Source: Alphaproteobacteria bacterium (GTDB taxonomy: Bacteria > Pseudomonadota > Alphaproteobacteria > Thalassobaculales > Thalassobaculaceae). Taken from it: a stretch of DNA of 64,000 bases. Within the stretch, counting starts at the first letter, position 1. Each line of letters begins with the position of its first letter. The translations under genes and the position numbers were made by a program. Shown one piece after another: positions 1-9,438 of the stretch. The notes beneath the pieces were generated by a model. It was not told where the DNA came from. It saw nothing but the letters and a program-made list of their open reading frames with translations, and ran no database searches. Location: assembly GCA_024742275.1 (NCBI GenBank), contig JANSYS010000004.1:124001-188000 (forward strand), read 5' to 3'.

Positions 1-2110
1 TCAGTGCGCTTTCGGTGATCTCCAGCTTCAGGCCGGCCGGGTCCATGCCCGTGCCCTCAAGGCTCCCCGTCACCATGCGGACGAGATCGTACTGGTTGAA
101 CTGTCGGCTGGAGAGGTTGACGCTCACTTCCAGTGGGCCGGTCTTGCCGAAGCGTTTGCGCCAGTTCACCGTCTGCTCGCAGGCTTGGCGAAGAACGAAC
201 TGGCCGAGCTCTACGATCATCCCGGTTTCTTCGGCCAGAGGAATGAAGTCCGCCGGCGATACCTCGCCGCGTTCGGCGTGCATCCACCTTGCCAGGGCCT
301 CGAAACCCTGAATTCGACCGTTCGCCAGGGAGATGATCGGCTGGTAGCGCAGGGCGATCTCGCCACGCTCCAGGGCGCGACGGAGGTCCGTCTCCATATC
401 GAGCGGCGTCACGGCGGTCCCGCGCATGTTCTGATCGAACGCGACCGCTTGCGCCTTGCCGAGTTCCTTGGCCTTGTACATGGCAAGTTCGGCGTCGCGC
501 AGGATGTCTTCCGGTCTGGCATATCCTTCAGTGGCGTGGGCGGCGCCCATGGACGCAGTGGCGAAGATTTCCTTGCCGCTCAGCGTGAATGGCGATGCCA
601 GGGCCTTTTGCAGCATGTCACAGACGCCGAGCGTCTCGCCCTTGTCGGCCACATCTTCCAGCAGCATGGCGAACTCGTCGCCGCCGAGTCGGGCAACCGT
701 GTCGCCGAACTTTAGATTGTGCTCAAGCCGTCGGGCGGCGGCGATGATCAGGTCGTCGCCGTGTGTGTGTCCCAGGCTTTCGTTCACGACCTTGAAACGG
801 TCCAGATCCAGGTAGACGACGCCGAAACCGGCCGAGGGGTTTCGCCTGTGCCGAGCAAGCGCTTGGCGCACACGCTCCAGAAACAGCGTCCGGTTCGGCA
901 GGCCGGTCAAATTGTCGTGCAGGGCGTCGTGGATCGACTGTTCCTCGACCCGCTTGCGGTCCGTAACGTCGGTCATCGATCCGGCAATGCGGTACGCGTG
1001 TTGCGCATCGTCCCGGACCGCCAGACCGCGCACGAGCATCCAACGATAGGTTCCGTCCCGGTGGCGAACCCGGTGCTCGCTCTCGAAGTTGCCGACGGCG
1101 CCGCTCAGATGTGCGTCCAACTGCGCGGTTACCCGCTGCACGTCCTCTGGATGGATGCGGCTGAACCACTCCTCCGCGCCGTCCCCGACATCGTCGTTGG
1201 AATAGCCCAGCATCTCCTTCCAGCGCGGAGAGAGGTAGATCGAATTCTTCTCGAGATCCCAGTCCCAGAGGCCGTCGTTGGAGCCGGCGGCGGCGAGCGC
1301 GTATCGTTCCTCGCTCTGGCGTAGGGCGCGCTGCGCCTCTTCGCGCGCGGTGATGTCGTCATAGACGATCACGCATCCGCCCTGACTCATCGGCGTGATC
1401 CGCACTTCCAGAAGCCGGCCTGCCAGATTCCGTCGCTCGTAGGTCTTGCCCGGTGTCGACCGCACCATCTCCGCGATCTCGTCGGCGAGTTCCGTTGGGC
1501 TCCCGTCGCCGTACTCGCCTTTGGCGGCGAGGTGGCGGAGGATGTCGATCATCGGCGTTCCGCTGCTCGCGAACGTCGTGGGCAGATCGAGCAGTTCGAA
1601 GAAGCGCGAGTTCCAGGTGACCAGGCGCCACTGGCCGTCATAGGCGCAAATTCCCTGGCTTATATTCTCGATCGTATTGTGAAGAAGGGCTGTGAACTTG
1701 GTCGCGTCGTCGACGTTCCGCCGGTCTTCCGTAACGTCTCGATAGTGGACGATACGACCATCTTCGGCGGTGCTGTGATCGATGACCCGGACCCACCGAC
1801 CGCTGGCGAGGCGTCCATCGATCCGGCCCCGAGATCGGCGGTGGGCGTCCAAGCGACGTTCCCGCCAGGTTTCGGCTTCGCCCGGAAACCTGGAGCGGCT
1901 CTTGGCGTCGACGTCGATGTCCAGGAGATCAGAAAACCTCACGCCCGGACGCAGGTGATCCTTGAGATGCGGGAAAAAGCGCAGGACCGGCTCAGTGAAC
2001 CAGACAACGCAATCGTCGGCATCCAGCAGGAGGAATCCGTCGTCGATCGGATCCAGCACCGAGGGGTCGAATGCCGTGGGCCTGGGCAGAGGGCGTCCGA
2101 CCGCGCTCAT
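1..2110 (-). CDS. Multi-PAS GGDEF-EAL cyclic-di-GMP signalling protein (3' end cut by window edge)
   Basis: Predicted cytoplasmic sensor that makes and/or degrades cyclic di-GMP. The frame runs off the left edge, so about 703 residues are visible and the end of the EAL domain is missing. Order: a divergent PAS domain (about residues 13-125), a PAS_7-like domain (about 135-255), a PAS_3-like domain (about 275-390), GGDEF with an intact RLGGDEFA signature near residue 475, and EAL with intact EALARW near residue 603 followed by NLSSRQF. Both catalytic signatures are intact, so the net activity cannot be read from sequence. No membrane segment is seen. The ATG is the first start after an in-frame upstream stop and has GGAGG 10 nt upstream. 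It stands alone, facing away from the gene to its right. Confidence 0.93.
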   Translation of the reverse strand, partial: MSAVGRPLPRPTAFDPSVLDPIDDGFLLLDADDCVVWFTEPVLRFFPHLKDHLRPGVRFSDLLDIDVDAKSRSRFPGEAETWRERRLDAHRRSRGRIDGRLASGRWVRVIDHSTAEDGRIVHYRDVTEDRRNVDDATKFTALLHNTIENISQGICAYDGQWRLVTWNSRFFELLDLPTTFASSGTPMIDILRHLAAKGEYGDGSPTELADEIAEMVRSTPGKTYERRNLAGRLLEVRITPMSQGGCVIVYDDITAREEAQRALRQSEERYALAAAGSNDGLWDWDLEKNSIYLSPRWKEMLGYSNDDVGDGAEEWFSRIHPEDVQRVTAQLDAHLSGAVGNFESEHRVRHRDGTYRWMLVRGLAVRDDAQHAYRIAGSMTDVTDRKRVEEQSIHDALHDNLTGLPNRTLFLERVRQALARHRRNPSAGFGVVYLDLDRFKVVNESLGHTHGDDLIIAAARRLEHNLKFGDTVARLGGDEFAMLLEDVADKGETLGVCDMLQKALASPFTLSGKEIFATASMGAAHATEGYARPEDILRDAELAMYKAKELGKAQAVAFDQNMRGTAVTPLDMETDLRRALERGEIALRYQPIISLANGRIQGFEALARWMHAERGEVSPADFIPLAEETGMIVELGQFVLRQACEQTVNWRKRFGKTGPLEVSVNLSSRQFNQYDLVRMVTGSLEGTGMDPAGLKLEITESAL

Positions 2111-2291
2111 GCGCCGCCCGCCTCCGGGTGTGGGCCGGGCTCGACCTTGCGCCCGATGCGGCGGCGCTCGGCTCTCTCGAGGCTATGCCTTTTCCTGTCC
2201 ACGTCCCCGATGTCCAAACGCATTCGACATGACTTTAGCTGAAATTTCAGAATATCAGAGGCTTCAACTGGCGGCCAGTGAAGTCGGCGGA

Positions 2292-2939
2292 TCATGCAGC
2301 ATCGGACGGATCCGCGCCAAGGACGGAGACGCCGCGTCGCACCCGATAGAGGCGCCAGAGCAAATGGGCGGCAGCGCTTCGATGGGGAGACCAGGCACTC
2401 GTGGCCGCATCGCAGGCCACCGGGGAAGGACGTTCGGGAAGCCGCTTCAATAGACGCACTCCTTCCCGAAGCGCGACGTCTCCCGACGGAAAAACGTCCG
2501 GGTCTCCGAGGGCGAACATGCGGTAGATCTCCGCAGTCCAGCGCCCGATACCGGGAAGAGCGACCAGGCAGCCGTGAGCATCGCCCGGATCGGCAGCGGA
2601 CAAAGCGTTCAGGTCCAGAGATCCGTCGAGTACCCGCTCCGCCAGCGCCCGACCGTAGCGCATTTTCGCCCGGGAAAACCCGATTGCCCCAAGTGTCGCA
2701 TCGTCGAATGCGGCGAAGCGGCTCGGATCGAGGCCGCCAGCTTCGGTCAGACGCGCCAGGATTGCCGCGGCCGAAGCAGTGGAGACCTGCTGACCGACGA
2801 TGATGCGGATCAGCGCGGGGAAGCCCGGCTCCAGCACCCGGGGCTCCGGATTTCCGATCTCCCGGAGACAGGCGGCGATGTCCCGGTCACGGTCGGCGAG
2901 CGCGCTCAGTCCAAAATTGAGAGCTGCTTGGCGGGTCAT
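2292..2939 (-). CDS. alkA: DNA-3-methyladenine glycosylase II (AlkA/HhH-GPD family)
   Basis: Base-excision repair enzyme that removes alkylated purines. The 215-residue protein has the HhH-GPD fold: a conserved GFPALIRIIVGQQVS helix near residue 40, a hairpin LVALPGIGRWTAE, and the catalytic aspartate in the following VFPSGDVAL. The C-terminal HRSAAAHLLWRLY matches the family ending. It is a short AlkA without the Ada-like N-terminal domain. Starts further upstream exist (2969 and 2987); 2939 was chosen because family members begin close to the LxxGLxxLxxRD segment and AAGG lies 7 nt before it. It is transcribed away from the YjbQ gene. Confidence 0.88.
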   Translation of the reverse strand: MTRQAALNFGLSALADRDRDIAACLREIGNPEPRVLEPGFPALIRIIVGQQVSTASAAAILARLTEAGGLDPSRFAAFDDATLGAIGFSRAKMRYGRALAERVLDGSLDLNALSAADPGDAHGCLVALPGIGRWTAEIYRMFALGDPDVFPSGDVALREGVRLLKRLPERPSPVACDAATSAWSPHRSAAAHLLWRLYRVRRGVSVLGADPSDAA

Positions 2940-3161
2940 CCGGGTGCCTTGGCTTCGTTCTTGACCCATGCCTGATTTCCATCGCACCGCAGGGCGGTCG
3001 GCGGTGCGAGCGCGCCGAACTCAGTGTAGGCAAATGCGATGTGGCGTGGCATCCGGTTCTCCGGCGGGATACGGTGGGCAGGCTAGAGACCGCTAAGGCC
3101 ACCCGCAAGACGGATCGGGACCCGAATTTTGTTGAGAGAACGTGCGATCACCACCTCGCAG

Positions 3162-3584
3162 GTGAGCCGTCAGGCGTTGAGCGAGATCGGGGTTTCCACC
3201 CACGGAGCCGGCATGGTGGACATAACCGACCGGATCTGCGGATTCGTGAGCGAGTCCGGCATAACCGATGGCCTTCTGACCGTTTTCGTGCGCCATACCT
3301 CCGCATCTCTCCTGATTCAGGAAAATGCCGATCCGGACGTCCAGGCAGATATCGAGCGGTTCTTCTCCCGACTCGGCCCATGGGACCCGACGCTCTACCG
3401 GCATGCTGCGGAAGGGCCGGACGACATGCCGGCGCATATCCGCAGCGCACTCACCCAGACAAGCCTGTCGATCCCGGTGGCCGGCGGACGTCCGGTTCTC
3501 GGTACCTGGCAGGGCATCTACCTCTACGAGCATCGGGAGCGTCCGCACCGGCGGCATCTCGTCATCCATCTCATGGGAGCTTGA
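3162..3584 (+). CDS. yjbQ: YjbQ/UPF0047 family protein
   Basis: Small soluble protein of the YjbQ family, reported to have weak thiamine-phosphate-synthase activity; its real role is unsettled. Visible family marks are HTSASLLIQENADP, a DDMPAHI motif and GTWQGIYLYEHR, which carry the conserved histidines thought to bind metal. The frame is open from a TTG at 3129, but the GTG at 3162 gives 140 residues, close to the 138 of E. coli YjbQ, so it is preferred; neither start has a clear ribosome site. The stop lies 5 nt before the amidase ATG, so the two are probably co-transcribed. Confidence 0.85.
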   Translation: MSRQALSEIGVSTHGAGMVDITDRICGFVSESGITDGLLTVFVRHTSASLLIQENADPDVQADIERFFSRLGPWDPTLYRHAAEGPDDMPAHIRSALTQTSLSIPVAGGRPVLGTWQGIYLYEHRERPHRRHLVIHLMGA

Positions 3585-3589
3585 ACCGT

Positions 3590-4870
3590 ATGACCGACGC
3601 CCCGCATCGCCTCGGTGCCCTGGCGGCCCTGCGTGCCATCGAAGGCGGAAGCCTAACGCCCGAAGCGCTCATGGACTCTTGCCTGGAAAGGGCGGCAGAG
3701 CGCGACGGTGCTGTGGGCGCCTTTATCCATTTGGACCCGGACCAGGCGCGGATTGCCGCCCGGGCGTCTTCGGCGTCCGGATCGCTTGGCGGCCTGCCGG
3801 TGGCCGTGAAGGACATCATCGATACTGCGGACATGCCAACCGGCTACGGTTCTTCGATCTATATCGGTCACCAGCCGGACGAGGACGCGGCGATCGTCGC
3901 CCGTACCCGTGCCGCCGGCGGCGTGGTCATGGGAAAGACCGTTTCGACCGAGTTCGCCTGGCGGAACCCGGGAAAGACGCGCAATCCGCACGGCCTGGAG
4001 CACACGCCGGGTGGTTCGTCCAGCGGATCGGCGGCGGCGGTCGCCGATTTCATGGTACCGCTCGCCTTCGGGACCCAGACTGCGGGTTCGATTATCCGGC
4101 CTGCGGCCTATTGCGGGGTCGTCGGGTTCAAGCCGACTTTCGGCACGCACGATCGGCGCGGGGTCAAGGAACTGTCGCGCTATCTCGACACGGTCGGAAC
4201 GTTCGCGCGGTCCGTCGCTGACATCGCGCATTTCGACTATGCGCTTAGAGGCGAGCCGGCGCCGCGTCTCGACGGGTTCGACGGGTCCGCTCCGCGTCTC
4301 GCCTTCCATGTGCCCTTCGCCGAGAAGATCGAGGAGGACGCGGGAGAGGTGCTGGAGCGGGTCCGGATCGCGGTGCAGACCGCCGGCGCATCCGTCGTCG
4401 GTCTGGTCGACTGGACGGCGTTCGAGAAGATGGACGACGTTCATATGCGCCTGATGACCGCAGAGGCCGCCCGAGCGCTCGCCTGGGAGTACGACAATCA
4501 CGCCGACAAGCTCAGCGAATTCTACCGAGAGGCCATTGCCGCCGGTCGGGAGATCGACGATACCGCGTTGTACCAGTTGCAGGCCGCTGCCGACAGTTTC
4601 CGCAACGACGCCGCGGCGCGCCTGGACGGGATCGACGCGATTCTGACCGTGCCTGCGCCGGGCGAGGCGCCGGCGGGTCTGGAGTTCACCGGCGATCCGC
4701 TGTTCAACAAGATCTGGACCCTGCTGCGGTGGCCCTGCGTCACGATCCCAGCGGGCACCGGCGACCAGGGCTTGCCGCTCGGCGTTCAAATCGTCACCGG
4801 GTATGGTGAGGATGCAAAGGCATTGGCGATCGCCGACTGGATCGAACGGGCGTTGCAGGCGGACCAGTAG
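3590..4870 (+). CDS. Amidase signature family hydrolase
   Basis: Hydrolyses an amide bond of an unidentified substrate; 426 residues, normal for a short amidase-signature enzyme. The Ser-cisSer-Lys triad is visible: Lys in VAVKDIID (residue 74), the glycine/serine-rich PGGSSSGSAAA segment (about 141-150) and the nucleophile in GTQTAGSIIRP (Ser167). There is no GatB or GatC nearby, and the divergent C-terminal half argues against GatA. The ATG lies 5 nt after the yjbQ stop. A creatininase-family gene follows after 55 nt, so both probably act on related amide or cyclic amide compounds, an inference from context. Confidence 0.9.
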   Translation: MTDAPHRLGALAALRAIEGGSLTPEALMDSCLERAAERDGAVGAFIHLDPDQARIAARASSASGSLGGLPVAVKDIIDTADMPTGYGSSIYIGHQPDEDAAIVARTRAAGGVVMGKTVSTEFAWRNPGKTRNPHGLEHTPGGSSSGSAAAVADFMVPLAFGTQTAGSIIRPAAYCGVVGFKPTFGTHDRRGVKELSRYLDTVGTFARSVADIAHFDYALRGEPAPRLDGFDGSAPRLAFHVPFAEKIEEDAGEVLERVRIAVQTAGASVVGLVDWTAFEKMDDVHMRLMTAEAARALAWEYDNHADKLSEFYREAIAAGREIDDTALYQLQAAADSFRNDAAARLDGIDAILTVPAPGEAPAGLEFTGDPLFNKIWTLLRWPCVTIPAGTGDQGLPLGVQIVTGYGEDAKALAIADWIERALQADQ

Positions 4871-4925
4871 TCCGCGGTCGGCCGCAGCGTTTTGCAGGCG
4901 GCAGAGACCTGAAGAGGAGTAGCGT

Positions 4926-5672
4926 ATGCGACTGCAATTGATGACCTGGATGGAAGTCGAGGCGCATCTGAATGACAACAGGGGAATCATCATCCCCATT
5001 GGCTCGACCGAACAGCATGGTCCGAACGGCCTGTTCGGGACGGATGCGATCTGCCCCGAGGTGATCGCCGACAGGGCCGCCGAGACGCTTGGTTGTATCG
5101 TCGGACCGACGATTTCGATCGGGATGGCGCAACATCATCTCGCGTTTCCCGGTTCGATCGCGCTGCGCCCCTCCACGCTGATGGCGGTCGTTCGAGACTG
5201 CGTTCTCTCTCTCGCGCGAAACGGCTTCGAGCGGTTCTATTTCCTGAATGGCCACGGCGGCAACATAGCGACCGTTTCCGCGGCTTTCAGCGAGATCTAC
5301 GCGGAGAAGAGTCTGGCTGTCGGAACAAATCAGCCTCATGTCCGCTGCAAACTGGCGAATTGGTTCGCCTTCCCGGCCGTCAGAGAGATCAGTCAGGAAC
5401 TCTATGGCGACCGGGACGGCAGCCACGCGACCGCATCGGAGATTTCGGTCACCCAGTACGCCTTTCCGGATCACATCAAGAAGGTCGACATGGACCCGGC
5501 GCCGCCGCGACCGCGACCGTTCTATGATGCCGAGGACTACCGGCTCATCCATCAGGACGGCAGGATCGGGGCGGACAGCTTTCTTGCCACACCGGCCGCG
5601 GGCGCCCGACTGGTGGAGGCGAGTGCCGCGGGAGTGGTCGAGGACTACCGAGCATTCATGGCTGAGGCTTAG
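4926..5672 (+). CDS. Creatininase family amidohydrolase
   Basis: Metal-dependent hydrolase of the creatininase/formamide hydrolase family (248 residues). Metal-binding motifs are present in order: PIGSTEQHG (Glu29, His31), GTD (Asp40), HHLAFPGSI and NGHGGN. The family includes creatinine amidohydrolase, FAPy deformylase and MftE-like peptidases, and the sequence does not separate these. GAGGAG lies 8 nt before the ATG. It follows the amidase and is followed 13 nt later by cytochrome b561, so it sits inside a probable yjbQ-amidase-creatininase-b561 transcript. Confidence 0.88.
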   Translation: MRLQLMTWMEVEAHLNDNRGIIIPIGSTEQHGPNGLFGTDAICPEVIADRAAETLGCIVGPTISIGMAQHHLAFPGSIALRPSTLMAVVRDCVLSLARNGFERFYFLNGHGGNIATVSAAFSEIYAEKSLAVGTNQPHVRCKLANWFAFPAVREISQELYGDRDGSHATASEISVTQYAFPDHIKKVDMDPAPPRPRPFYDAEDYRLIHQDGRIGADSFLATPAAGARLVEASAAGVVEDYRAFMAEA

Positions 5673-5685
5673 ATCGGGGTGGATC

Positions 5686-6372
5686 ATGGGCGAATACGAC
5701 GGCAAGTCGGCTGATGCGGTTCCCGTCCGGGTCTGGGATAGGCCGACCCGCCTGTTTCATTGGGCGCTGGTCGCCTGTCTCGCCGGATCCTGGATCACCG
5801 GTGATCAGGGCATGATGGACTGGCATGAGCGGTTCGGTCTGACGGCCCTGGCGCTTGTGGTATTCAGGCTGGTATGGGGCGTCGTCGGCGGCGAGTTCGC
5901 CCGCTTTTCAAGTTTCGTGCGCGGGCCCGCCGCAGTCTTGCGCTACATCCGAGAGACAGCTTCTGGCCGGCATCCGGAGCATGCCGGCCACAATCCGTTG
6001 GGCGCTCTGTCGGTCCTGGCTCTTCTGCTTCTGGTGGCAACCCAAGCGACGCTTGGCCTGTTCGCAAGCGATGACATTCTCTACGAGGGGCCCCTCTACC
6101 ATCTCGCGGGCTATGACCTGTCCTCGACACTGACAGGCTGGCATCACCAGGTGTTCGATATCCTGCTGATCGTGGTCATCGTGCATGTGGTCGCGGTGTT
6201 CGCTTACATGATCTTCCTCAGAGACGATCTGATCCTGCCGATGGTCACCGGTGTAAAGCGGATGGCACGGGAAGACGCGCCGGCGCGGATTCGCCGGACC
6301 CCGTGTTGGGTGGCGGCGATCGTCTTTGTGCTGACCGCCGCTGCTGCCTACGCGATATCTCTCTTGGGCTGA
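5686..6372 (+). CDS. Cytochrome b561-type membrane electron carrier
   Basis: Membrane di-haem b-type cytochrome, 228 residues, with four helices of the b561/Ni-hydrogenase cytochrome b fold plus a fifth C-terminal helix (about 208-227). Candidate haem ligands are His25 (RLFHWAL), His47 (DWHERFG), His153/154 (GWHHQVFD) and His167 (VIVHVVA). Such proteins pass electrons between the quinone pool and periplasmic c-type cytochromes. The ATG is 13 nt after the creatininase stop. The gene ends at a perfect hairpin and faces a cytochrome c' gene, a known partner combination for b561 proteins. Confidence 0.88.
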   Translation: MGEYDGKSADAVPVRVWDRPTRLFHWALVACLAGSWITGDQGMMDWHERFGLTALALVVFRLVWGVVGGEFARFSSFVRGPAAVLRYIRETASGRHPEHAGHNPLGALSVLALLLLVATQATLGLFASDDILYEGPLYHLAGYDLSSTLTGWHHQVFDILLIVVIVHVVAVFAYMIFLRDDLILPMVTGVKRMAREDAPARIRRTPCWVAAIVFVLTAAAAYAISLLG

Positions 6373-6376
6373 CGTG

Positions 6377-6405
6377 AAAAGACCGGCCGCAGGGCCGGTC
6401 TTTTT
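6377..6405. terminator. Bidirectional rho-independent terminator
   Basis: A perfect 12-bp stem (AAAAGACCGGCC / GGCCGGTCTTTT) with a GCAG loop. It has a T-run on the + strand and, because of the flanking A-run, on the - strand too. It starts 5 nt after the cytochrome b561 stop and can also end the convergent cytochrome c' transcript. Confidence 0.9.
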
Positions 6406-6453
6406 CGAAGATTTCGCAGCGGCCGAACGTCGGTTCGGATCCGGTCCAGCGCT

Positions 6454-6888
6454 CTAGTTCTTTTCGGCGCGGTACGGCTTGTGGCAGGCGCCGCAGGTGG
6501 CGCCGGTTGCCTTGAGCTGCGCGCCAAGTGCCGAGGCATCACCGGATTGGGCTGCGGCCTGGAGCTTCTCGACCGCCGCGACGTGTTCCATCGCGACTTT
6601 CTCGAACCCCGCCCAATCCGACCAGATCGCTGGCAGCGCGCGGGTGTCGCCTGTGCCCGAACCCTCCGGGAAGAGGCTCGGCACGGTCTTGGCGAAGGCA
6701 ACCATCGCTGTCGCCGGGGCGACCGCCGCTGACGCGTTACCGCTTTCGACCGCGGCCTTGACCGCCTTCATGTTTTCCACATGCTGCTTGAAGCCTCTCT
6801 GCCGATCGTCGATGACGTCGGCGGAGACCGTTCCGGCAACCATCGTCAGGCCGATCAAGGCGGCGGCAAGCGTCGTCAATGATTTCAT
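6454..6888 (-). CDS. Cytochrome c' (periplasmic)
   Basis: Periplasmic four-helix-bundle haem protein, 144 residues, usual size for the family. A signal peptide ends at about residue 23 (VSA before DVIDDRQ). The haem-attachment motif CGACH (Cys132, Cys135, His136) lies near the C-terminus and is followed by KPYR, as in cytochromes c'. The N-terminal RQRGFKQHVENM helix fits the family. Cytochromes c' bind NO and CO and can protect against nitrosative stress. The ribosome site GGAGATAG precedes the ATG. It converges on the cytochrome b561 gene, its likely redox partner. Confidence 0.9.
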   Translation of the reverse strand: MKSLTTLAAALIGLTMVAGTVSADVIDDRQRGFKQHVENMKAVKAAVESGNASAAVAPATAMVAFAKTVPSLFPEGSGTGDTRALPAIWSDWAGFEKVAMEHVAAVEKLQAAAQSGDASALGAQLKATGATCGACHKPYRAEKN

Positions 6889-7155
6889 GGGTACTATCTC
6901 CTCTAGTCGGCCGGGTCATGGCGCCGGCGGAGTAGACCGTAACTCGGATTGGGCCACAGCAAGAACGATCACGTGCTACTCGAAGCGTGCCGGATGGCTC
7001 TATCACGGCAATGTGATCGATCAGTTTTGGGTCGAAATGACGCAGGCGCTGTCGGTCTTCATGGAAGACGCACCTCCCCGATGTCGACAGATCCGGCGCG
7101 ACTCCTTAGAATCGGAGCGATTCGGGCTATCGACATCGGGGCAAAGGGGAAAGGC

Positions 7156-7566
7156 GTGACGGACGACCGTATAATTCCCCTGCATTCCGCCGCCCGCGGT
7201 GCGACTCCTGCCGGACAAGCGTCTCAGGCAGGCAAGGGCGGGTCGGTGGGATCGGCCGAGTACGGCAACGAGAAGCCGTCGCGCTTGACCGTGGGTGTCG
7301 AGGTCCCCGCGGATCGGCGTTCCGTGCTGATGGTGCAGACCATCGCTCAGCTCGCCACGCTGGCGAAGGAGGCTGGCGTCCCGCTTGATGACGGCTTGGC
7401 CGAAGGCGCGGAGCGACTTGCCCGCAACCTCAGAGGGGCTGGGCTCGCCCTGCCGCCGCATCTCGAAGATGCGCTCGAGGAGATCGCACTCGCTCTCGCC
7501 CCTCCGCAACCGCAGCCGGTCGGGGGGATCGTGGTTCCCTTCCGCGCCGGTCCGAGCGACGACTGA
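7156..7566 (+). CDS. Small hypothetical protein
   Basis: Not recognised. The 136-residue product has a low-complexity Gly/Ala/Ser-rich first third (about 10-45), then an amphipathic helical segment (RSVLMVQTIAQLATLAKEAG, about 62-81) and a Pro-rich tail. No signal peptide, membrane helix or catalytic motif is visible. The GTG at 7156 is preferred because GGGGAAAGG lies just upstream; an in-frame ATG at 7081 has no ribosome site. The 267 nt before it hold no other gene. The gene stands alone between cytochrome c' and the CoA ligase. Confidence 0.55.
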   Translation: MTDDRIIPLHSAARGATPAGQASQAGKGGSVGSAEYGNEKPSRLTVGVEVPADRRSVLMVQTIAQLATLAKEAGVPLDDGLAEGAERLARNLRGAGLALPPHLEDALEEIALALAPPQPQPVGGIVVPFRAGPSDD

Positions 7567-7763
7567 TACATCCCATCGTTGCCGCGCGCATGTTCGACGG
7601 CAGAAGACCGCCGGCCGTAGCGTCCGCTTTCCGGGAATCTGGAGCCTCTACCCGAACGATCAGGTGGTCGCGGACGATCTCGACTCCCATTGCTGCGTGG
7701 CGTAGTTAGCAGGTAACGGTCGGTCAACGACCAACAACGAATAGACGAACGGGAGGAATGGAG

Positions 7764-9398
7764 ATGCTGCAGGGCCAGATGATGGACCGGCCGCTGATGA
7801 TCTCCGACATCATCACTTACGCGGCAGACATCCGCGGCGACCAGGAAATCGTCTCCGCGCGGGTCGAGGGTGACCGTCATCGATATACCTATGCCGATCT
7901 TGCGGGTCGCGCCGCCCAACTCGCCAACGCCCTGCGGGCTCTCGGCATCGGGATGGGCGACCGGGTGGCGACGCTGGCCTGGAACGGCTACCGCCACCTG
8001 GAACTGTACTATGGGATCTCGGGCATCGGTGCGGTCTGCCACACGATCAACCCGCGCCTCTTCGCCGAGCAGATCGTCTACGTCGTCGGCCATGCCGCCG
8101 ACCGGGTCCTGTTCCTCGACGCGACCTTCGTGCCTCTGGTCCAGAAGCTGCGGGACCAGTTGCCGGACGATCTGCGTTATGTGGTGCTCGGCGACGATAC
8201 CCATGGTCTCGAGGGCGCTCTCGCTTACGAGACACTGTTGTCCCAACAGCCGAATGCCATCGATTGGCCGAGCTTCGACGAGCGCAGCGCGAGCGGTATC
8301 TGCTACACCTCCGGCACCACGGGCCATCCAAAGGGCGTGCTCTACACCCATCGCTCAACCCTGCTGCATTCCTACGGCCTGTTGGCCGTCGCTTCCGAGG
8401 TCGGTCTGACCCCGACGGACACCATCTTGCCAGTGGTCCCTCTGTTCCACGTCAACGCCTGGGGGCTGCCCTATGCCATGCCGTTGACCGGTACGCGCAT
8501 CGTGATGCCCGGCCCCAAGCTCGACGGTGAAAACCTGTTCCGGCTGATGGACGAGGAAAAGGTGACATCGGCCTGGGGGGTGCCGACGGTCTGGCTCGGC
8601 CTTCTCGGTGAGATGCGCAAGCAGGGCAGGAAGCCGGCGGGTTTCGACCATGTGGTCATCGGCGGTTCGGCAGCGCCTGAGCCGATGATTCGGGAGTTCG
8701 AAGCCGATTTCGGCGTTCGGGTCGTTCACGGCTGGGGCATGACCGAGATGAGCCCGGTCGGCACGCTCACCACAATGGGCCCGACGCTCAACGCCAAGCC
8801 AGAGCCCGAGCGCCGCGCATTCAAGTCGAGCCAGGGCCGGCGCGTGTTCGGCTGCGAATTGAAGATCATCGACGAGGCGGGCAACCGCTTGCCCCATGAC
8901 GGCGAAGCTTTCGGAGAACTGCTGGTACGGGGCCATGGGGTGATGGACGGTTACTTCGCCAACGCCGAAGCCAGCGCCCAGGTTTTCGACGCCGATGGTT
9001 GGCTGCGAACCGGCGACGTGGCGAAGATCGACGGGCACGGTTTCCTGTACATCGTCGACCGCACAAAGGACGTTATCAAGTCTGGCGGGGAGTGGATCAG
9101 CTCGCTCGATCTGGAAAGCGCTGCCCTCGGCCATCCGGCGATTGCCGAATGCGCGGTCATCGCCGCGGCGCACCCCAGATGGGGCGAGCGGCCGCTGCTG
9201 GTGGCCCGTCTTGCGGAGGGGCAGACGACGACGCCGGAGGACGTACGCGCCTTCCTCGCGGACAAGGTCGCAAAGTGGTGGTTGCCGGATGACGTGGTTT
9301 TCGTCGACGATCTTCCCCACACCGCGACCGGAAAGCTCTCCAAGCTGACGCTGCGCGAGCGGTTCAAGGATTACGTCCTGCCGACGGCCGTGGAGTAG
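7764..9398 (+). CDS. Acyl-CoA ligase, AMP-dependent (DmdB/medium-chain type)
   Basis: Activates a carboxylic acid to its CoA thioester through an acyl-adenylate. The 544-residue protein has the full ANL set: P-loop [11 protein letters not shown] (181-191), GWGMTE (323-328), GWLRTGDVA, the hinge [15 protein letters not shown] and the C-terminal catalytic lysine in TATGKLSK. Overall pattern resembles 3-(methylthio)propionyl-CoA ligase DmdB and related short/medium-chain ligases; substrate is not determined. ATG at 7764 was taken over ATG 7758 because GGGAGG then sits 7 nt upstream. An MFS transporter follows after 40 nt, perhaps importing the acid. Confidence 0.92.
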   Translation: MLQGQMMDRPLMISDIITYAADIRGDQEIVSARVEGDRHRYTYADLAGRAAQLANALRALGIGMGDRVATLAWNGYRHLELYYGISGIGAVCHTINPRLFAEQIVYVVGHAADRVLFLDATFVPLVQKLRDQLPDDLRYVVLGDDTHGLEGALAYETLLSQQPNAIDWPSFDERSASGICYTSGTTGHPKGVLYTHRSTLLHSYGLLAVASEVGLTPTDTILPVVPLFHVNAWGLPYAMPLTGTRIVMPGPKLDGENLFRLMDEEKVTSAWGVPTVWLGLLGEMRKQGRKPAGFDHVVIGGSAAPEPMIREFEADFGVRVVHGWGMTEMSPVGTLTTMGPTLNAKPEPERRAFKSSQGRRVFGCELKIIDEAGNRLPHDGEAFGELLVRGHGVMDGYFANAEASAQVFDADGWLRTGDVAKIDGHGFLYIVDRTKDVIKSGGEWISSLDLESAALGHPAIAECAVIAAAHPRWGERPLLVARLAEGQTTTPEDVRAFLADKVAKWWLPDDVVFVDDLPHTATGKLSKLTLRERFKDYVLPTAVE

Positions 9399-9438
9399 GC
9401 GGTCTCGGCCTCCCGAGTAGGCCAGATGGGACCGGAAT

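Noticed and set aside
3590-4870. GatA subunit of tRNA amidotransferase
   Set aside because: No gatB or gatC nearby and the C-terminal half lacks GatA features; general amidase is the safer call.
3653-4999. A 448-codon minus-strand open frame opposite the amidase gene
   Set aside because: Shadow of a GC-rich coding region; no motif, no ribosome site, while the plus-strand product is a clear amidase.
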